Assembly: GCA_019239425.1 (NCBI GenBank)
Contig: JAFAZX010000103.1
Location: 85,127-149,126 of the forward strand
Direction: 5' to 3'
DNA: 64,000 nucleotides
Source of the DNA: Acidobacteriota bacterium
Lineage (GTDB): Bacteria > Acidobacteriota > Blastocatellia > Pyrinomonadales > Pyrinomonadaceae
Position numbers and translations under genes: made by a program. This document shows positions 27,266-36,910 of this stretch, in pieces. Numbering within the stretch: the first letter of the stretch is position 1; each line of letters begins with the position of its first letter. The notes below the pieces were generated by a model. It ran no database searches. It saw only the letters and a list, made by a program, of their open reading frames with translations, and had not been told where the DNA came from.

Positions 27266-29949
27266 CTTTCAGGCACCTCCGTCACGTTGCCCGTCACCTT
27301 GAAGCGGCCGCTGACGACGCCGGTCGTGCGCGCGTCGGCGTGGCCCTTGAAGCCGGGCTGCTTGCCGCCGACGCTCAGTGTGAACTCGCCCGGCTCGACG
27401 ACGCGTCGGCCGCGTTCGTCGATGACGGAGAGCTGGCGCGGGTCGAGGTTGAATGAGACCCGCCGGGTCTCGCCGGGGTTCAGCCTGACGCGCGTGAGAC
27501 CGGCGAGTGAGCGGACGGGGACGGGGTAGGCGGAGGCCACGTCGGTCACGTAGAGCTGCACGACCTCTTCGCCCGCGCGCGCGCCCGTGTTCTTCACGTC
27601 GGCCGTCACGGTCAGCCCGCGCCCCGCGCGCACGCTCTTCGCGCTCAACTTGAGATTGTCGTAACTGAAGGTCGTGTAGGAGAGTCCGTGGCCGAACGGG
27701 TAGAGCGGCTCGCCCTTGAAGAAGCGGTAGGTGCGCCCCTGCATCCTGTAGTCTTCGAACGGCGGGAGCTGTTCGACCGACCTGTAGAAGGTGACGGGCA
27801 GGCGGCCCGCGGGGTTGTAGTCGCCGAAGAGCACGTCGGCCACCGCCGCCCCGCCCTCCTCGCCCGGATACCAAGCCTCGACTATCGCCCCGACGTTCTC
27901 GTCCGCCCAGTTCACCGCCAGCGCGCTCCCGCCAAGCAGCACGAGGACGACGGGCTTGCCTAAGGCCTGAACCTGCTTAATCAACTCCTCCTGCGTACGG
28001 GGCAGTGAAATGTCCGTGCGGTCGCCGCCCTTGAAACCTTCGAGCTTCACGTCCATCTCTTCGCCCTCGACCGAGGGGTTGATGCCCATGACCATGACGA
28101 CCGCGTCCGCCCCGCGCGCCTTCGCCAGCGCGTCCTCGCGGAGCGCCTTCTCGCCGTTCGGCGGCGCCCAGACGAGCCGCGCCGAGGCGAACTGGTTCGC
28201 GTTCTCCTTGTAGTCGACCTCGACCATGTGGAGGCCGCGCTCCAACTCCACCTCCTTCGTGACAGTCCGCGTCCGCGTGTTGGAGAAATCTTCGACGACA
28301 ACTTTCCGGTCGAGCTTCAGGCGTACGCCGCCGTTGCCGTTGAAGCCGACGGTGTACCTGCCCGACTCCGGCGCCTTAAGATACCCGTACCAGCGCACCG
28401 AGAAGTTGTCAGCCGGCACGCCCGGCCCCGGTGACGCCGGCCCCCAGTTAAAGTTCAGCTCCGGCTCCCCGCGGACTAGCACCGGCTCCCCCTTCCACTC
28501 GCCGTTAGCGTAGTAACGGCCCACCACGCCTCCATACCAACCCGTGTCCACGATGTTCGGGAGGGAGGCGGCCGGCACCGGGACGACGACCGTGCCCGTC
28601 GGGTACATGCCCTGCGAGTAGAGGATTCTGGTTGAGGCAGAGACTTTGTCCCGGATGCCTTGCAGCGGCGTGACGGATTTTGAAGGCGTCCCGTTGTAGT
28701 TCCCCAACAGCACGTCGGGCGCGTCGGCGTTCGGGCCGATGACGGCGATGGTTTTTAAATCCTTCCTGAGCGGCAGCGTGTCGTTGTCATTCTTAAGTAA
28801 GACGATTGCTTCGCGCGCCGCGCGCAGGGAGAGGGCGCGGTGTGCGGGCGTGTCGTTCTCGGAGATGGGTATCTGCGCGTACTTCACCAACTCGGGCGGG
28901 TCGAACAGCCCCAAGCGGAAGCGCGTGCGCATGAGGCGTTTGACCGCCACGTCGATTTCGGCCTCCGTGATGAATCCGTCCTTCACGGCCTGCACGAGCG
29001 AGCGGTACTCGCGCCCGCAGGTCAAATCCGTGCCGGTCTTGACGGCGACGGCCGAAGCCTCGCCCTCGGTCGGCTTGAACTTGTGCCCCTTCCAGATGTC
29101 TTCGACGGCCGCGCAGTCCGAGACGACGTGGCCGCCGAAGGCCCACTCGCGCCGCAGGATGTCGAACAGTTTCTTGTTCGCGCAGGCCGGCTCGCCGTTG
29201 AGGCTGTTGTAGGCGCACATCAAGCCCTCGGCCTTCCCCTCCAGGATGGTCGCGCGGAAGGCGGGCAGGTAGGTCTCGCGCATGTCGCGCTCGTCGATCT
29301 TCGCGTCGAAGGTGTGGCGCTCAGGCTCGGGGCCGGAGTGGACGGCGTAGTGCTTGACGCTCGAGACGACCTTCAGGTACTTCGGGTCGTCGCCCTGCAA
29401 ACCCTTCACGTAGGCGACGCCGATGCGCGAGGTGAGGTAAGGGTCTTCGCCGAACGTCTCCTGCCCGCGGCCCCAGCGCGGGTCGCGGAAGATGTTGATG
29501 TTCGGCGACCAGAAGGTCAGCCCTTTGTAGCGGCCCCGGTCGCCGAGGCGCGCGGCCTCGTGGTGCTTGGCGCGCGCCTCGGTCGAGACCACGTCGCCGA
29601 TCTCCCGGATGAGTTCCGGGTTCCAGGTCGCGGCCATCCCGATGGCCTGCGGGAAGACGGTGGCTATCCCTGCGCGCGCGACGCCGTGCAAAGCCTCGTT
29701 CCACCACTCGTACTCGGGGACGCCGAGCCGCTCGATGGCGGCGGCGCGGTTCATCATCTGCGAGACCTTCTCTTCGAGCGTCATCCGCGAGACGAGGTCG
29801 TCCACCCGCCGTTCGACGGGCAGACTCGGGTCGAGGTACGGCGGCTTCGCCTGCGCCTGCGCTTTAGCTGCCGGCGCGACTAATAGAGGATAGAGATTTA
29901 AAACCAGCGCGCAGGAGAGCGCCGGGCGAAGGCGTTTCAGGTTTTTCAT
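27262..29949 (-). CDS. Glycoside hydrolase family 3 with PA14-like insert (beta-xylosidase/beta-glucosidase)
   Basis: FWSPNINIFRDPRWGRGQETFGEDPYLTSRIGVAYVKGLQG; FGGHVVSDCAAVEDI; PA14-like NFSVRWYGYLKAPESGRYTVGFNGNGGVRLKLDRKVVVEDF; overlaps GH10 start as ATGA. Confidence 0.93.
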   Translation of the reverse strand: MKNLKRLRPALSCALVLNLYPLLVAPAAKAQAQAKPPYLDPSLPVERRVDDLVSRMTLEEKVSQMMNRAAAIERLGVPEYEWWNEALHGVARAGIATVFPQAIGMAATWNPELIREIGDVVSTEARAKHHEAARLGDRGRYKGLTFWSPNINIFRDPRWGRGQETFGEDPYLTSRIGVAYVKGLQGDDPKYLKVVSSVKHYAVHSGPEPERHTFDAKIDERDMRETYLPAFRATILEGKAEGLMCAYNSLNGEPACANKKLFDILRREWAFGGHVVSDCAAVEDIWKGHKFKPTEGEASAVAVKTGTDLTCGREYRSLVQAVKDGFITEAEIDVAVKRLMRTRFRLGLFDPPELVKYAQIPISENDTPAHRALSLRAAREAIVLLKNDNDTLPLRKDLKTIAVIGPNADAPDVLLGNYNGTPSKSVTPLQGIRDKVSASTRILYSQGMYPTGTVVVPVPAASLPNIVDTGWYGGVVGRYYANGEWKGEPVLVRGEPELNFNWGPASPGPGVPADNFSVRWYGYLKAPESGRYTVGFNGNGGVRLKLDRKVVVEDFSNTRTRTVTKEVELERGLHMVEVDYKENANQFASARLVWAPPNGEKALREDALAKARGADAVVMVMGINPSVEGEEMDVKLEGFKGGDRTDISLPRTQEELIKQVQALGKPVVLVLLGGSALAVNWADENVGAIVEAWYPGEEGGAAVADVLFGDYNPAGRLPVTFYRSVEQLPPFEDYRMQGRTYRFFKGEPLYPFGHGLSYTTFSYDNLKLSAKSVRAGRGLTVTADVKNTGARAGEEVVQLYVTDVASAYPVPVRSLAGLTRVRLNPGETRRVSFNLDPRQLSVIDERGRRVVEPGEFTLSVGGKQPGFKGHADARTTGVVSGRFKVTGNVTEVPER

Positions 29950-29978
29950 CTCAATCTTGAAAGTTGAGCAAGGGGCAG

Positions 29979-30040
29979 TTCACCACAGAGACACAGCTTC
30001 AGGTCTTTAGCCCTCGACAAGCTGTGTCTCTGTGGTGAAA
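29979..30040. repeat. ACCACAGAGACACAGA family, copy 4
   Basis: ttcaccacagagacacagctt ... aagctgtgtctctgtggtgaa. Confidence 0.9.
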
Positions 30041-30075
30041 TTCAACGAACATCACATTCAAGACGCGCTGACGAT

Positions 30076-32472
30076 TCACTTCGCGACGACTTCGAGCTTG
30101 ACCTTGCGCGTGTTGACGGAGCTGGTGCCGACGAAGATGTCGAACCAGCCGGGCTCGACCGTGCGCCGCATGTCGAGGTCGATGAACGAGAGCTTGTCGG
30201 GCGTTAAGGTGAACGTCACGGTCTTGCTCTCGCCCGGCGCGAGCGAGACGCGCTTGAAGTCCTTCAACTCCATGACGGGGCGCGTGACGGAGCTGACGAG
30301 GTCGTTGATGTAGAGCTGCGCCACCTCCTCGCCCGCGCGCCGGCCCGTGTTCGTGACCACGACGCTGACAGTCGCGGTGCCGGCCGGCCCGATCTGCTGC
30401 GGCGAGACCTTCAGGTCGGAGTAGGCGAAGGTCGTGTAGGAAAGCCCGTGGCCGAAGGGGAAGAGCGGCTCCTTGCTCGTGTAGAGGTAGCCGCGCTTCG
30501 CCGTCGGCTTGTGGTTGTAGTAGATGGGCAACTGCCCGACCGTGCGCGGGAAGCTGACGGGAAGCCGTCCCGAAGGGTTGTAGTCGCCGAAGAGCACGTC
30601 GGCCACGCCCGTCCCCGTCTCCTCGCCGAGGTAGAAGCCTTCGAGGATGGCGGGCACGTTCTCGGCCACGTAGTTGACGGAGAGCGGGCCGCTGTTGATG
30701 AGCACCGCGACCACCGGCTTCTTCGTCGCGAGCACCGCGCGGACGAGGTCGTTCTGGCGGCCGGGCAGGTCGAGCGTGTCGCGGTCGCCGAGGTGGTTGT
30801 CGGCCCAGGCCTCCTTGTTCGTGTCCTCGTTCCCGCCGATGACGAGGACGACCGCGTCCGCCGCCTTCGCGACGTTCACAGCCTCTGCGATCAGGCGCTC
30901 GTCCTCGGCCGGGTCGGAAGGCGTCGAGGTGTCGGCCCACCAGTCGCCGCCCTCCTTCGTGATGTTCACGCCGCGCGCGCGCGTGACCTTGACGGCGCCG
31001 CCGAGCTTCTTCGTCAAACCTTCGACCACGCTCACGCCCGGCGCGGGGTTCGGGTCGCTGTAGCCGCCGAGGTGTGCGCGATCCGCGTTCGGGCCGATGA
31101 CGGCCAGCGTCTTGAGCTTCGTTCTATCGAGCGGGAGTAGGTTCCCTTCGTTCTTCAAGAGCGTGATCGAACGGCGCGCGGCCTCGGCCGCAAGTTGACG
31201 GTGCTCGGGCGAGTCGGTCACGCGCGCGGCGCGCTCCGGGTCGACGTAAGGGTTCTCGAAGAGGCCGAGCAGGAACTTGGCCTTGAGGTTGCGCGCGACC
31301 GCGCGGTCAACGGCCGCCTCCGAGACCTTGCCCTCGCGGACGAGTTGGACGAGCAGCTTGTAGCAGTCCGGGTCGGGCACCTCGGCATCCACGCCCGCGG
31401 CCATCGCGAGCCGCGCGGCCTCCTCCTTGCTGCCCGCGACGTGGTGCAGGCTCTCAAGCTGCGGGATGCCGTAGTAGTCCGAGACGACGAGGCCGTCGAA
31501 GCCCCACTCCTGCCTCAGCACCTTGTCGAGCAGCCAGCGGTTCGCGTGCGAGGGCACGCCGTCGATCTCGTTGTAAGAGGCCATCACGCTCATCACGCCG
31601 GCCTCCTTCACCGCCGCCTCAAAGCTCGGCAGGAAGTACTCCCTTAAAACTCTTTCGGAGACGTTGACGGGCGCGATGTTCGTCCCGCCCTCGGGCTGGC
31701 CGTGCGCGGCGAAGTGCTTGGCGGTGGCGATGACGTGCGCGTCGTCCACGCCCGGCCCAGGCCCCTGTATCGCCTTGATGACGGCGACGCCCATGCGCGA
31801 GACGAGGTAAGGGTCTTCGCCGTAGGTCTCTTCGGTGCGGCCCCAGCGCGGCTCGCGCGCGAGGTCGAGGTTCGGGCCGAGCACGAAGTGGCTCCCGCGC
31901 GCGCGCGTCTCGAGCGCCGCGGCGGTGAAGACCTTTGTCACCAACTCCGTGTCCCAGCTCGAAGCGAGCGCGATGGGCGTGGGGAAGTGCGAAGCCTTCT
32001 GCGCCATCAGGCCGTGGAGGATTTCGTCGTGGAAGATGGCGGGGATGCCGAGCCTCGTGTTCTCGACGAGCCACTTCTGCAAGGCGTTGGCGAAGAGCGC
32101 CGCCTCGCGCGGGTCTTTGCGCTCGCGCTGGCGCGCGATCTGGCCGATGCCGTTCTTCAACGTCTGGGCCGCGGCCGCGGGCGAGAACTCACCGCGGTTG
32201 GTCGAGAAGCCCTGGTTCGGCCCCGCCTCGGGCCGCTCGGCCCAGAGGCAGACGAGCTGCGCCACCTTCTCTTCGAGCGTCATGCGCGCGAGGAGGTCTG
32301 CGACGCGCCGCTCGACGGGCAGGCGCGGGTTCTTGTAGTCGGGCGGCGCCGTCTGCGTGCGCGCGGCGGGGGCGAACAGGCCGGACGTGACGAAGAGCGC
32401 CGCGCAGAGCAACACGGCGGCGCGGCGGGCCTTGCGCGAGACGAAAGAAGCCGGGCTTCTCATCAGAAACAT
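30076..32472 (-). CDS. Glycoside hydrolase family 3 beta-glucosidase
   Basis: GPNLDLAREPRWGRTEETYGEDPYLVSRMGVAVIKAIQG; GFDGLVVSDYYGIPQLESLHHVA; LFPFGHGLSYTTFAYSDL. Confidence 0.93.
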   Translation of the reverse strand: MFLMRSPASFVSRKARRAAVLLCAALFVTSGLFAPAARTQTAPPDYKNPRLPVERRVADLLARMTLEEKVAQLVCLWAERPEAGPNQGFSTNRGEFSPAAAAQTLKNGIGQIARQRERKDPREAALFANALQKWLVENTRLGIPAIFHDEILHGLMAQKASHFPTPIALASSWDTELVTKVFTAAALETRARGSHFVLGPNLDLAREPRWGRTEETYGEDPYLVSRMGVAVIKAIQGPGPGVDDAHVIATAKHFAAHGQPEGGTNIAPVNVSERVLREYFLPSFEAAVKEAGVMSVMASYNEIDGVPSHANRWLLDKVLRQEWGFDGLVVSDYYGIPQLESLHHVAGSKEEAARLAMAAGVDAEVPDPDCYKLLVQLVREGKVSEAAVDRAVARNLKAKFLLGLFENPYVDPERAARVTDSPEHRQLAAEAARRSITLLKNEGNLLPLDRTKLKTLAVIGPNADRAHLGGYSDPNPAPGVSVVEGLTKKLGGAVKVTRARGVNITKEGGDWWADTSTPSDPAEDERLIAEAVNVAKAADAVVLVIGGNEDTNKEAWADNHLGDRDTLDLPGRQNDLVRAVLATKKPVVAVLINSGPLSVNYVAENVPAILEGFYLGEETGTGVADVLFGDYNPSGRLPVSFPRTVGQLPIYYNHKPTAKRGYLYTSKEPLFPFGHGLSYTTFAYSDLKVSPQQIGPAGTATVSVVVTNTGRRAGEEVAQLYINDLVSSVTRPVMELKDFKRVSLAPGESKTVTFTLTPDKLSFIDLDMRRTVEPGWFDIFVGTSSVNTRKVKLEVVAK

Positions 32473-32662
32473 TCTCCCTCCGAACAGTTTGATAAGAGCG
32501 CGGGTTTAAGCCACAGGGAAAGTTTGAGGAGGCAACAATATGCCCTGTAAAAAGCGCACCTCCGCCCCTCTGCTTTTCATTTAAAACTGTAGGGAGGCGA
32601 ATATACCACTACTTTCGCCCGGGCATAGGCAAAAGTTAAGCGCCCGCGTTTTATGGCCGGGG

Positions 32663-32852
32663 AAAGCCCCGAAAGGGCGGCATATGAAAGCCAGGGGCAA
32701 CGCCCCTGGTCAACAGTCGGAAAATAATAATGAGCCCTGAAAGGGCGGAATAACCTCCTTCATTATTCCGCCCTTTCAGGGCTCTTGGTCTTTATGCGGT
32801 TCGTACCAGGGGCGTTGCCCCTGGCTATCTCATTGCGCCCCTTCGGGGCTTT
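32663..32852. repeat. Nested composite palindrome A-B-C-C'-B'-A'
   Basis: A aaagccccgaaagggcg; B agccaggggcaacgcccctggt; C gagccctgaaagggcggaataa, each reappearing inverted in reverse order; each module also folds on itself. Confidence 0.85.
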
Positions 32853-32865
32853 CTCAACTAACCTT

Positions 32866-33819
32866 CTAAACGGTGCTCCACGCCGGCTGCGCGGCGACGT
32901 GGCGGAGCCAGTGTGTGTAACGCGGGTCACGTCCCGAGGTCGCTTCGAAGAAGGCCCGCTGAATCCTCTCCGTGACCGGCCCGCGCGCGCCCTCACCTAT
33001 CAAAGCACCGTCCACCTCGACGACGGGCGTGACCTCGACGGCCGTCCCCGTGAAGAAGACCTCTTCGGCCGCGCGCAGGTCTTCGAGGTCGAGCGCGCGC
33101 GTCTCGACCTCGAACCCGAGGCCCCGCGCGAGCTGGATGACGGCGTCGCGCGTGATGCCGAGCAGGATGGGGTGGCGCTCGTCGTTCGTGACGACGCGAC
33201 CGTCCTTCACGACGAAGAGGTTCTCGCCCGACCCTTCGGCGATGCGCCCTTCCGCATCGAGCAGCAGCGCCTCTGCGAAGCCGCGGCTCGCCGCGTCGCG
33301 CGCCGCGAGCATCGAGTTCAGGTACTGCCCGCAAGCCTTCGCCGTCGTCGGCATCATGCGCGAGTCGAACTTGAGCCACGGCGAGACCGTCACGCGCACG
33401 CCCGCGTCCTGCCCGCCCGCGCCGAGGTACGCGCCCCACGGCCAGGCCATGACCGCGACCTCGACGGGGCAGCCGCGCGGGTTCACGCCGAGGCTGCGGC
33501 TCCCGTAGAAGCAGATGGGCCGCACGTAGCAACTGCGGAACTCGTTGCGCGCGACCACCTCGCAGACTGCCTCGGACAGCTCCTCGCGCGTGTAGGGAAT
33601 CTCAAGCCCATAGACCTCGGCCGAGTAGTAAAGCCGTTCGAGGTGCGCGTCCAGGCGGAAGAGCGCCGGCCCCTCTTCGGTCTCGTAGCAGCGCACGCCC
33701 TCGAAGACGCCGCTCCCGTAGTGCAGGCCGTGCGCCGAGACGTGCACCGTCGCCTCGTCCCAGCGCACGCACGCGCCGTTCATCCAGACCCACTTCGCCG
33801 ATTCGAAACTCATCTTCAC
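32866..33819 (-). CDS. ilvE: Branched-chain amino acid aminotransferase
   Basis: [95 protein letters not shown] at 33819 overlaps the upstream cimA TGA; ATG at 33813 is an alternative. Confidence 0.93.
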   Translation of the reverse strand: MKMSFESAKWVWMNGACVRWDEATVHVSAHGLHYGSGVFEGVRCYETEEGPALFRLDAHLERLYYSAEVYGLEIPYTREELSEAVCEVVARNEFRSCYVRPICFYGSRSLGVNPRGCPVEVAVMAWPWGAYLGAGGQDAGVRVTVSPWLKFDSRMMPTTAKACGQYLNSMLAARDAASRGFAEALLLDAEGRIAEGSGENLFVVKDGRVVTNDERHPILLGITRDAVIQLARGLGFEVETRALDLEDLRAAEEVFFTGTAVEVTPVVEVDGALIGEGARGPVTERIQRAFFEATSGRDPRYTHWLRHVAAQPAWSTV

Positions 33820-35447
33820 ACCACCTCCTCAATTTGAAATTTCAAATTTGAAATCTCAAATTCCCTGGTCTCAGTCGGAGGCGGCGCGGCGCCGTCCTTC
33901 ATCAGCTTGTACTCGACCGCGTCCACGAGCGCGCGCCAGCTCGCCTCGACGATGTTCGAAGAGACGCCGACGGTGCCCCACTGCGCTCTACGGTCGCCCG
34001 AGGTGACGAGCACGCGCACGAGGCTCGCCGTGCCCGAGAGACTCCCCGGCCGGACGCGCACCTTGTAATCGACCAGGCGCACCTCCGCGAGCGACGGGTA
34101 GAACTTCTCCAGCGCGCGCCGGAGCGCCTGGTCGAGCGCGTTGACCGGCCCCGTCCCGCTCGCCGCCGTGTGCTCGACGTGCCCGCCCACGCGCACGCGC
34201 ACGGTCGCCTCGCTCAGGGGCATCTCGTCGCCGCGGTGCTCGTCTATGACGCGGAAGCCCAACAGCTCGAAGAAGGCTTTGTGCGTGCCGTCGAGCCGGC
34301 GCACCAACAGCTCGAAGCTCGCCTCGGCCGCCTCGAACTCGTAGCCGTTGTGTTCGAGCCGCTTCAGCTCTTCCAGCACGCGCCCCTCCTCAGGTAGTTC
34401 GAGTCCAAGCTCGCGCGCCTTCGCGTGCAGGTTCGCGCGCCCGGCGAGGTCTGAGACGAGGACGCGCCGGCGGTTCCCGACCGACTCCGGCGGGACGTGC
34501 TCGTACGTGCGCGGCTCGCGCTCGACGGCCGAGACGTGCACGCCGCCCTTGTGCGCGAAGGCCGAGTCGCCGACGAAAGCCGCCGACGGCGCGAGCGCGA
34601 GGTTCGCGATCTCGGAGACGAAGTGCGCCGTCTCGCGCAGGCACGGCAGGCGCGCGCGCCCGACGCTCGTCTGTCGTCCGAGCTTCAGCTCGAGGTTCGG
34701 TATCAGAGAGCAGAGGTTCGCGTTGCCGCACCGCTCGCCGTAGCCGTTGACCGTGCCCTGCACGTGCGACGCGCCGGCCGCGACCGCCGCCAGGGTGTTC
34801 GCCACCGCCAGCTCGCCGTCGTTGTGGCAGTGGACGCCGAGCGGCACCCCTATGTTCTTCGAGACCTCCCACGCCGCGAGCCCGACCGCGCCCGGCAGAC
34901 TCCCGCCGTTCGTGTCGCAGAGCACGACGCGCGCCGGCCCGCCCGACGCCGCCGCACGCAGAGTCGCCAGGGCGTACTCCGGGTCGTCCGCGAACCCGTC
35001 GAAGAAGTGCTCGGCGTCGTAGATGACGAACGGCACACGCGCCGCGAGATACCCGACCGTGTCCGCGATGATTTCAAGGTTCTCTTCCCTGCTAAGCCGC
35101 AGAGCCTCCGAGACGTGCAGGCCCCACGACTTGCCGAAGACCGTGACGACCGAAGTCTCTGCGCGCAGCAGGGCCTGTATGCTCGGGTCGGTCTCGCACG
35201 CCGTCCCGCGCCGCCGCGTCGCGCCGAAGGCCGCGAGCCGCGCGTGCGACAGACGCAAAGTCCGCGCCCGCTCGAAGAACTCCACGTCCCTCGGGTTCGA
35301 GCCCGGCCACCCGCCCTCCACAAAATCGACCCCGAGCGCGTCCAGGTGCTCCGCGATCCGGCACTTGTCCCCGACCGAGAAGTTCACCCCCTCGCCCTGC
35401 GCCCCGTCCCGCAAAGTCGTGTCGTAGATTTCGATAGCGTTACTCAT
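33816..35447 (-). CDS. cimA: (R)-citramalate synthase
   Basis: [116 protein letters not shown]. Full-length CimA with C-terminal regulatory domain. Confidence 0.92.
   Translation of the reverse strand: MSNAIEIYDTTLRDGAQGEGVNFSVGDKCRIAEHLDALGVDFVEGGWPGSNPRDVEFFERARTLRLSHARLAAFGATRRRGTACETDPSIQALLRAETSVVTVFGKSWGLHVSEALRLSREENLEIIADTVGYLAARVPFVIYDAEHFFDGFADDPEYALATLRAAASGGPARVVLCDTNGGSLPGAVGLAAWEVSKNIGVPLGVHCHNDGELAVANTLAAVAAGASHVQGTVNGYGERCGNANLCSLIPNLELKLGRQTSVGRARLPCLRETAHFVSEIANLALAPSAAFVGDSAFAHKGGVHVSAVEREPRTYEHVPPESVGNRRRVLVSDLAGRANLHAKARELGLELPEEGRVLEELKRLEHNGYEFEAAEASFELLVRRLDGTHKAFFELLGFRVIDEHRGDEMPLSEATVRVRVGGHVEHTAASGTGPVNALDQALRRALEKFYPSLAEVRLVDYKVRVRPGSLSGTASLVRVLVTSGDRRAQWGTVGVSSNIVEASWRALVDAVEYKLMKDGAAPPPTETREFEISNLKFQIEEVV
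33830..33864. repeat. A/T palindromic repeat AATTTGAAATTTCAAATTTGAAAT, copy 1, inside the cimA 3' end
   Basis: Encodes [10 protein letters not shown] at the CimA C-terminus; related copies at 43568, 60630, 63818. Confidence 0.75.
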
Positions 35448-35463
35448 AGGTGATGAGCGGTGC

Positions 35464-35546
35464 GTGATAAGTGATGAGTGATAAGTGATAAGAAAAGGCA
35501 CGCGGGCTTTGTTCTTTCTTATCACTTATCACTCATCACTTATCAC
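35464..35546. repeat. 32-bp perfect inverted repeat of GTGATAA/GTGATGA words (proA/cimA boundary)
   Basis: gtgataagtgatgagtgataagtgataagaaa (35464-35495) and its exact reverse complement (35515-35546); proA stop lies in the right arm. Confidence 0.92.
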
Positions 35547-36886
35547 TTCAACCTCCTGTGTCTGAACGTGCGCTCGCCGCTGCTGTAGGAGGCGACGGTG
35601 TGGCCGTCGCCGTCGAGGAGGTATTTGTAGGTCGTTAGCCCTTCGAGGCCGACGGGGCCGCGGGCGTGGAGCTTGGCGGTGCTGATGCCGAGTTCCGCGC
35701 CGAGGCCGTAGCGGAAGCCGTCGGCGAAGCGCGTCGAGGCGTTGTGGTAGACGCCCGCCGCGTCCACCTCCGCGAAAAAGCGCGCCGCCGTGCCGCCGTC
35801 TTCGGTCACGATTGACTCCGTGTGGCGCGAGCCGTAGCGCGCGATGTGCCCGAGCGCCTCTTCGAAGTCCCTGAGGGTCTTGAGTGAGACGACCATGTCG
35901 GAATACTCGGTCGCCCAGTCGTCTTCGGCCGCGGGAACGAGCCCGCGTGAGGCGGCCGCGAGTTCCAAAGTGCGCGGGCAGGCGCGCACCTCGACGCCGG
36001 CCGAGACGAGCGCGGCGACGAGGCTCGGCAGGAACTTCGGCGCGACCGCTTCGTGCACGAGCACCGTCTCGGCGGCGTTGCAGGCGGCAGGGTACTGCGT
36101 CTTCGAGTCGATGACGACGGCGAGCGCCTTCCGCAAATCCGCCGCCGCGTCCACGTAGACGTGGCACACGCCCTCGCCGTGGCCGAGCACGGGCACGCGG
36201 CTGTGGGCGGCGACGTAGGCGACGAACTCCTTCGACCCGCGCGGGATGATGAGGTCTATCTCTTCGTCGAGCGCGAGCATCTGCGAGACCTCCTCGCGCG
36301 TGCGCAGCAGCAGCGCCGCGTCCGCCGGCACGTCCTCGAACTCGGCGAGCGCCCCGCGCCAGATGTCATATAAAGTCTCGTTCGTCCGCGCGGCCTCGGC
36401 CCCGCCTTTGAGCAGACACGCGTTGCCCGACTTGAGCGCGAGCGAGGCGACCTGCGGCACGACGTCCGGCCGCGCTTCGAAGACGACGCCGACGACGCCG
36501 AGCGGGCAGGAGACTTTCGAGAGCGTCAGCCCTTCGTCCAACTCCGTGACGGCGAGCGTGCGCCCCAGAGGGTCTTCGAGCGCCGCCACGTCGCGCACGC
36601 GCCCGGCCATCTCGGCCACGCCCTTCTCGCTCGTCTGAAGCCGCTTGAAGGTCGAGGCCGTCATCCTCCCTTCGGCGACCGAGCGCGCGGCCTCCAGACA
36701 GTCGCGCTCGTTGGCGGCGACGATCTCCGCCGCCCTCGACTCGATGGCATCGGCCGCCGCGCGCAGCGCCGCGTCCCGACGCCCGCGCGGCAGAGTCGCC
36801 AGACGCCTCGACGCAGACTTCGCCCGCCGCGCGAGTTCCGCGACGCCCGCCTGCTGTAACTCCTCCTCCGAAGCCGTAACGCTCAT
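35543..36886 (-). CDS. proA: Gamma-glutamyl phosphate reductase
   Basis: ASRRLATLPRGRRDAALRAAADAIESRAAEIVAANERDCLEA; PLGVVGVVFEARPDVVPQVASLALKSGNACLLKGGAEA; DLIIPRGSKEFVAYV; HTESIVTED. Confidence 0.96.
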   Translation of the reverse strand: MSVTASEEELQQAGVAELARRAKSASRRLATLPRGRRDAALRAAADAIESRAAEIVAANERDCLEAARSVAEGRMTASTFKRLQTSEKGVAEMAGRVRDVAALEDPLGRTLAVTELDEGLTLSKVSCPLGVVGVVFEARPDVVPQVASLALKSGNACLLKGGAEAARTNETLYDIWRGALAEFEDVPADAALLLRTREEVSQMLALDEEIDLIIPRGSKEFVAYVAAHSRVPVLGHGEGVCHVYVDAAADLRKALAVVIDSKTQYPAACNAAETVLVHEAVAPKFLPSLVAALVSAGVEVRACPRTLELAAASRGLVPAAEDDWATEYSDMVVSLKTLRDFEEALGHIARYGSRHTESIVTEDGGTAARFFAEVDAAGVYHNASTRFADGFRYGLGAELGISTAKLHARGPVGLEGLTTYKYLLDGDGHTVASYSSGERTFRHRRLK

Positions 36887-36910
36887 AACTACCTCGCGCC
36901 CGTCGCCGCG

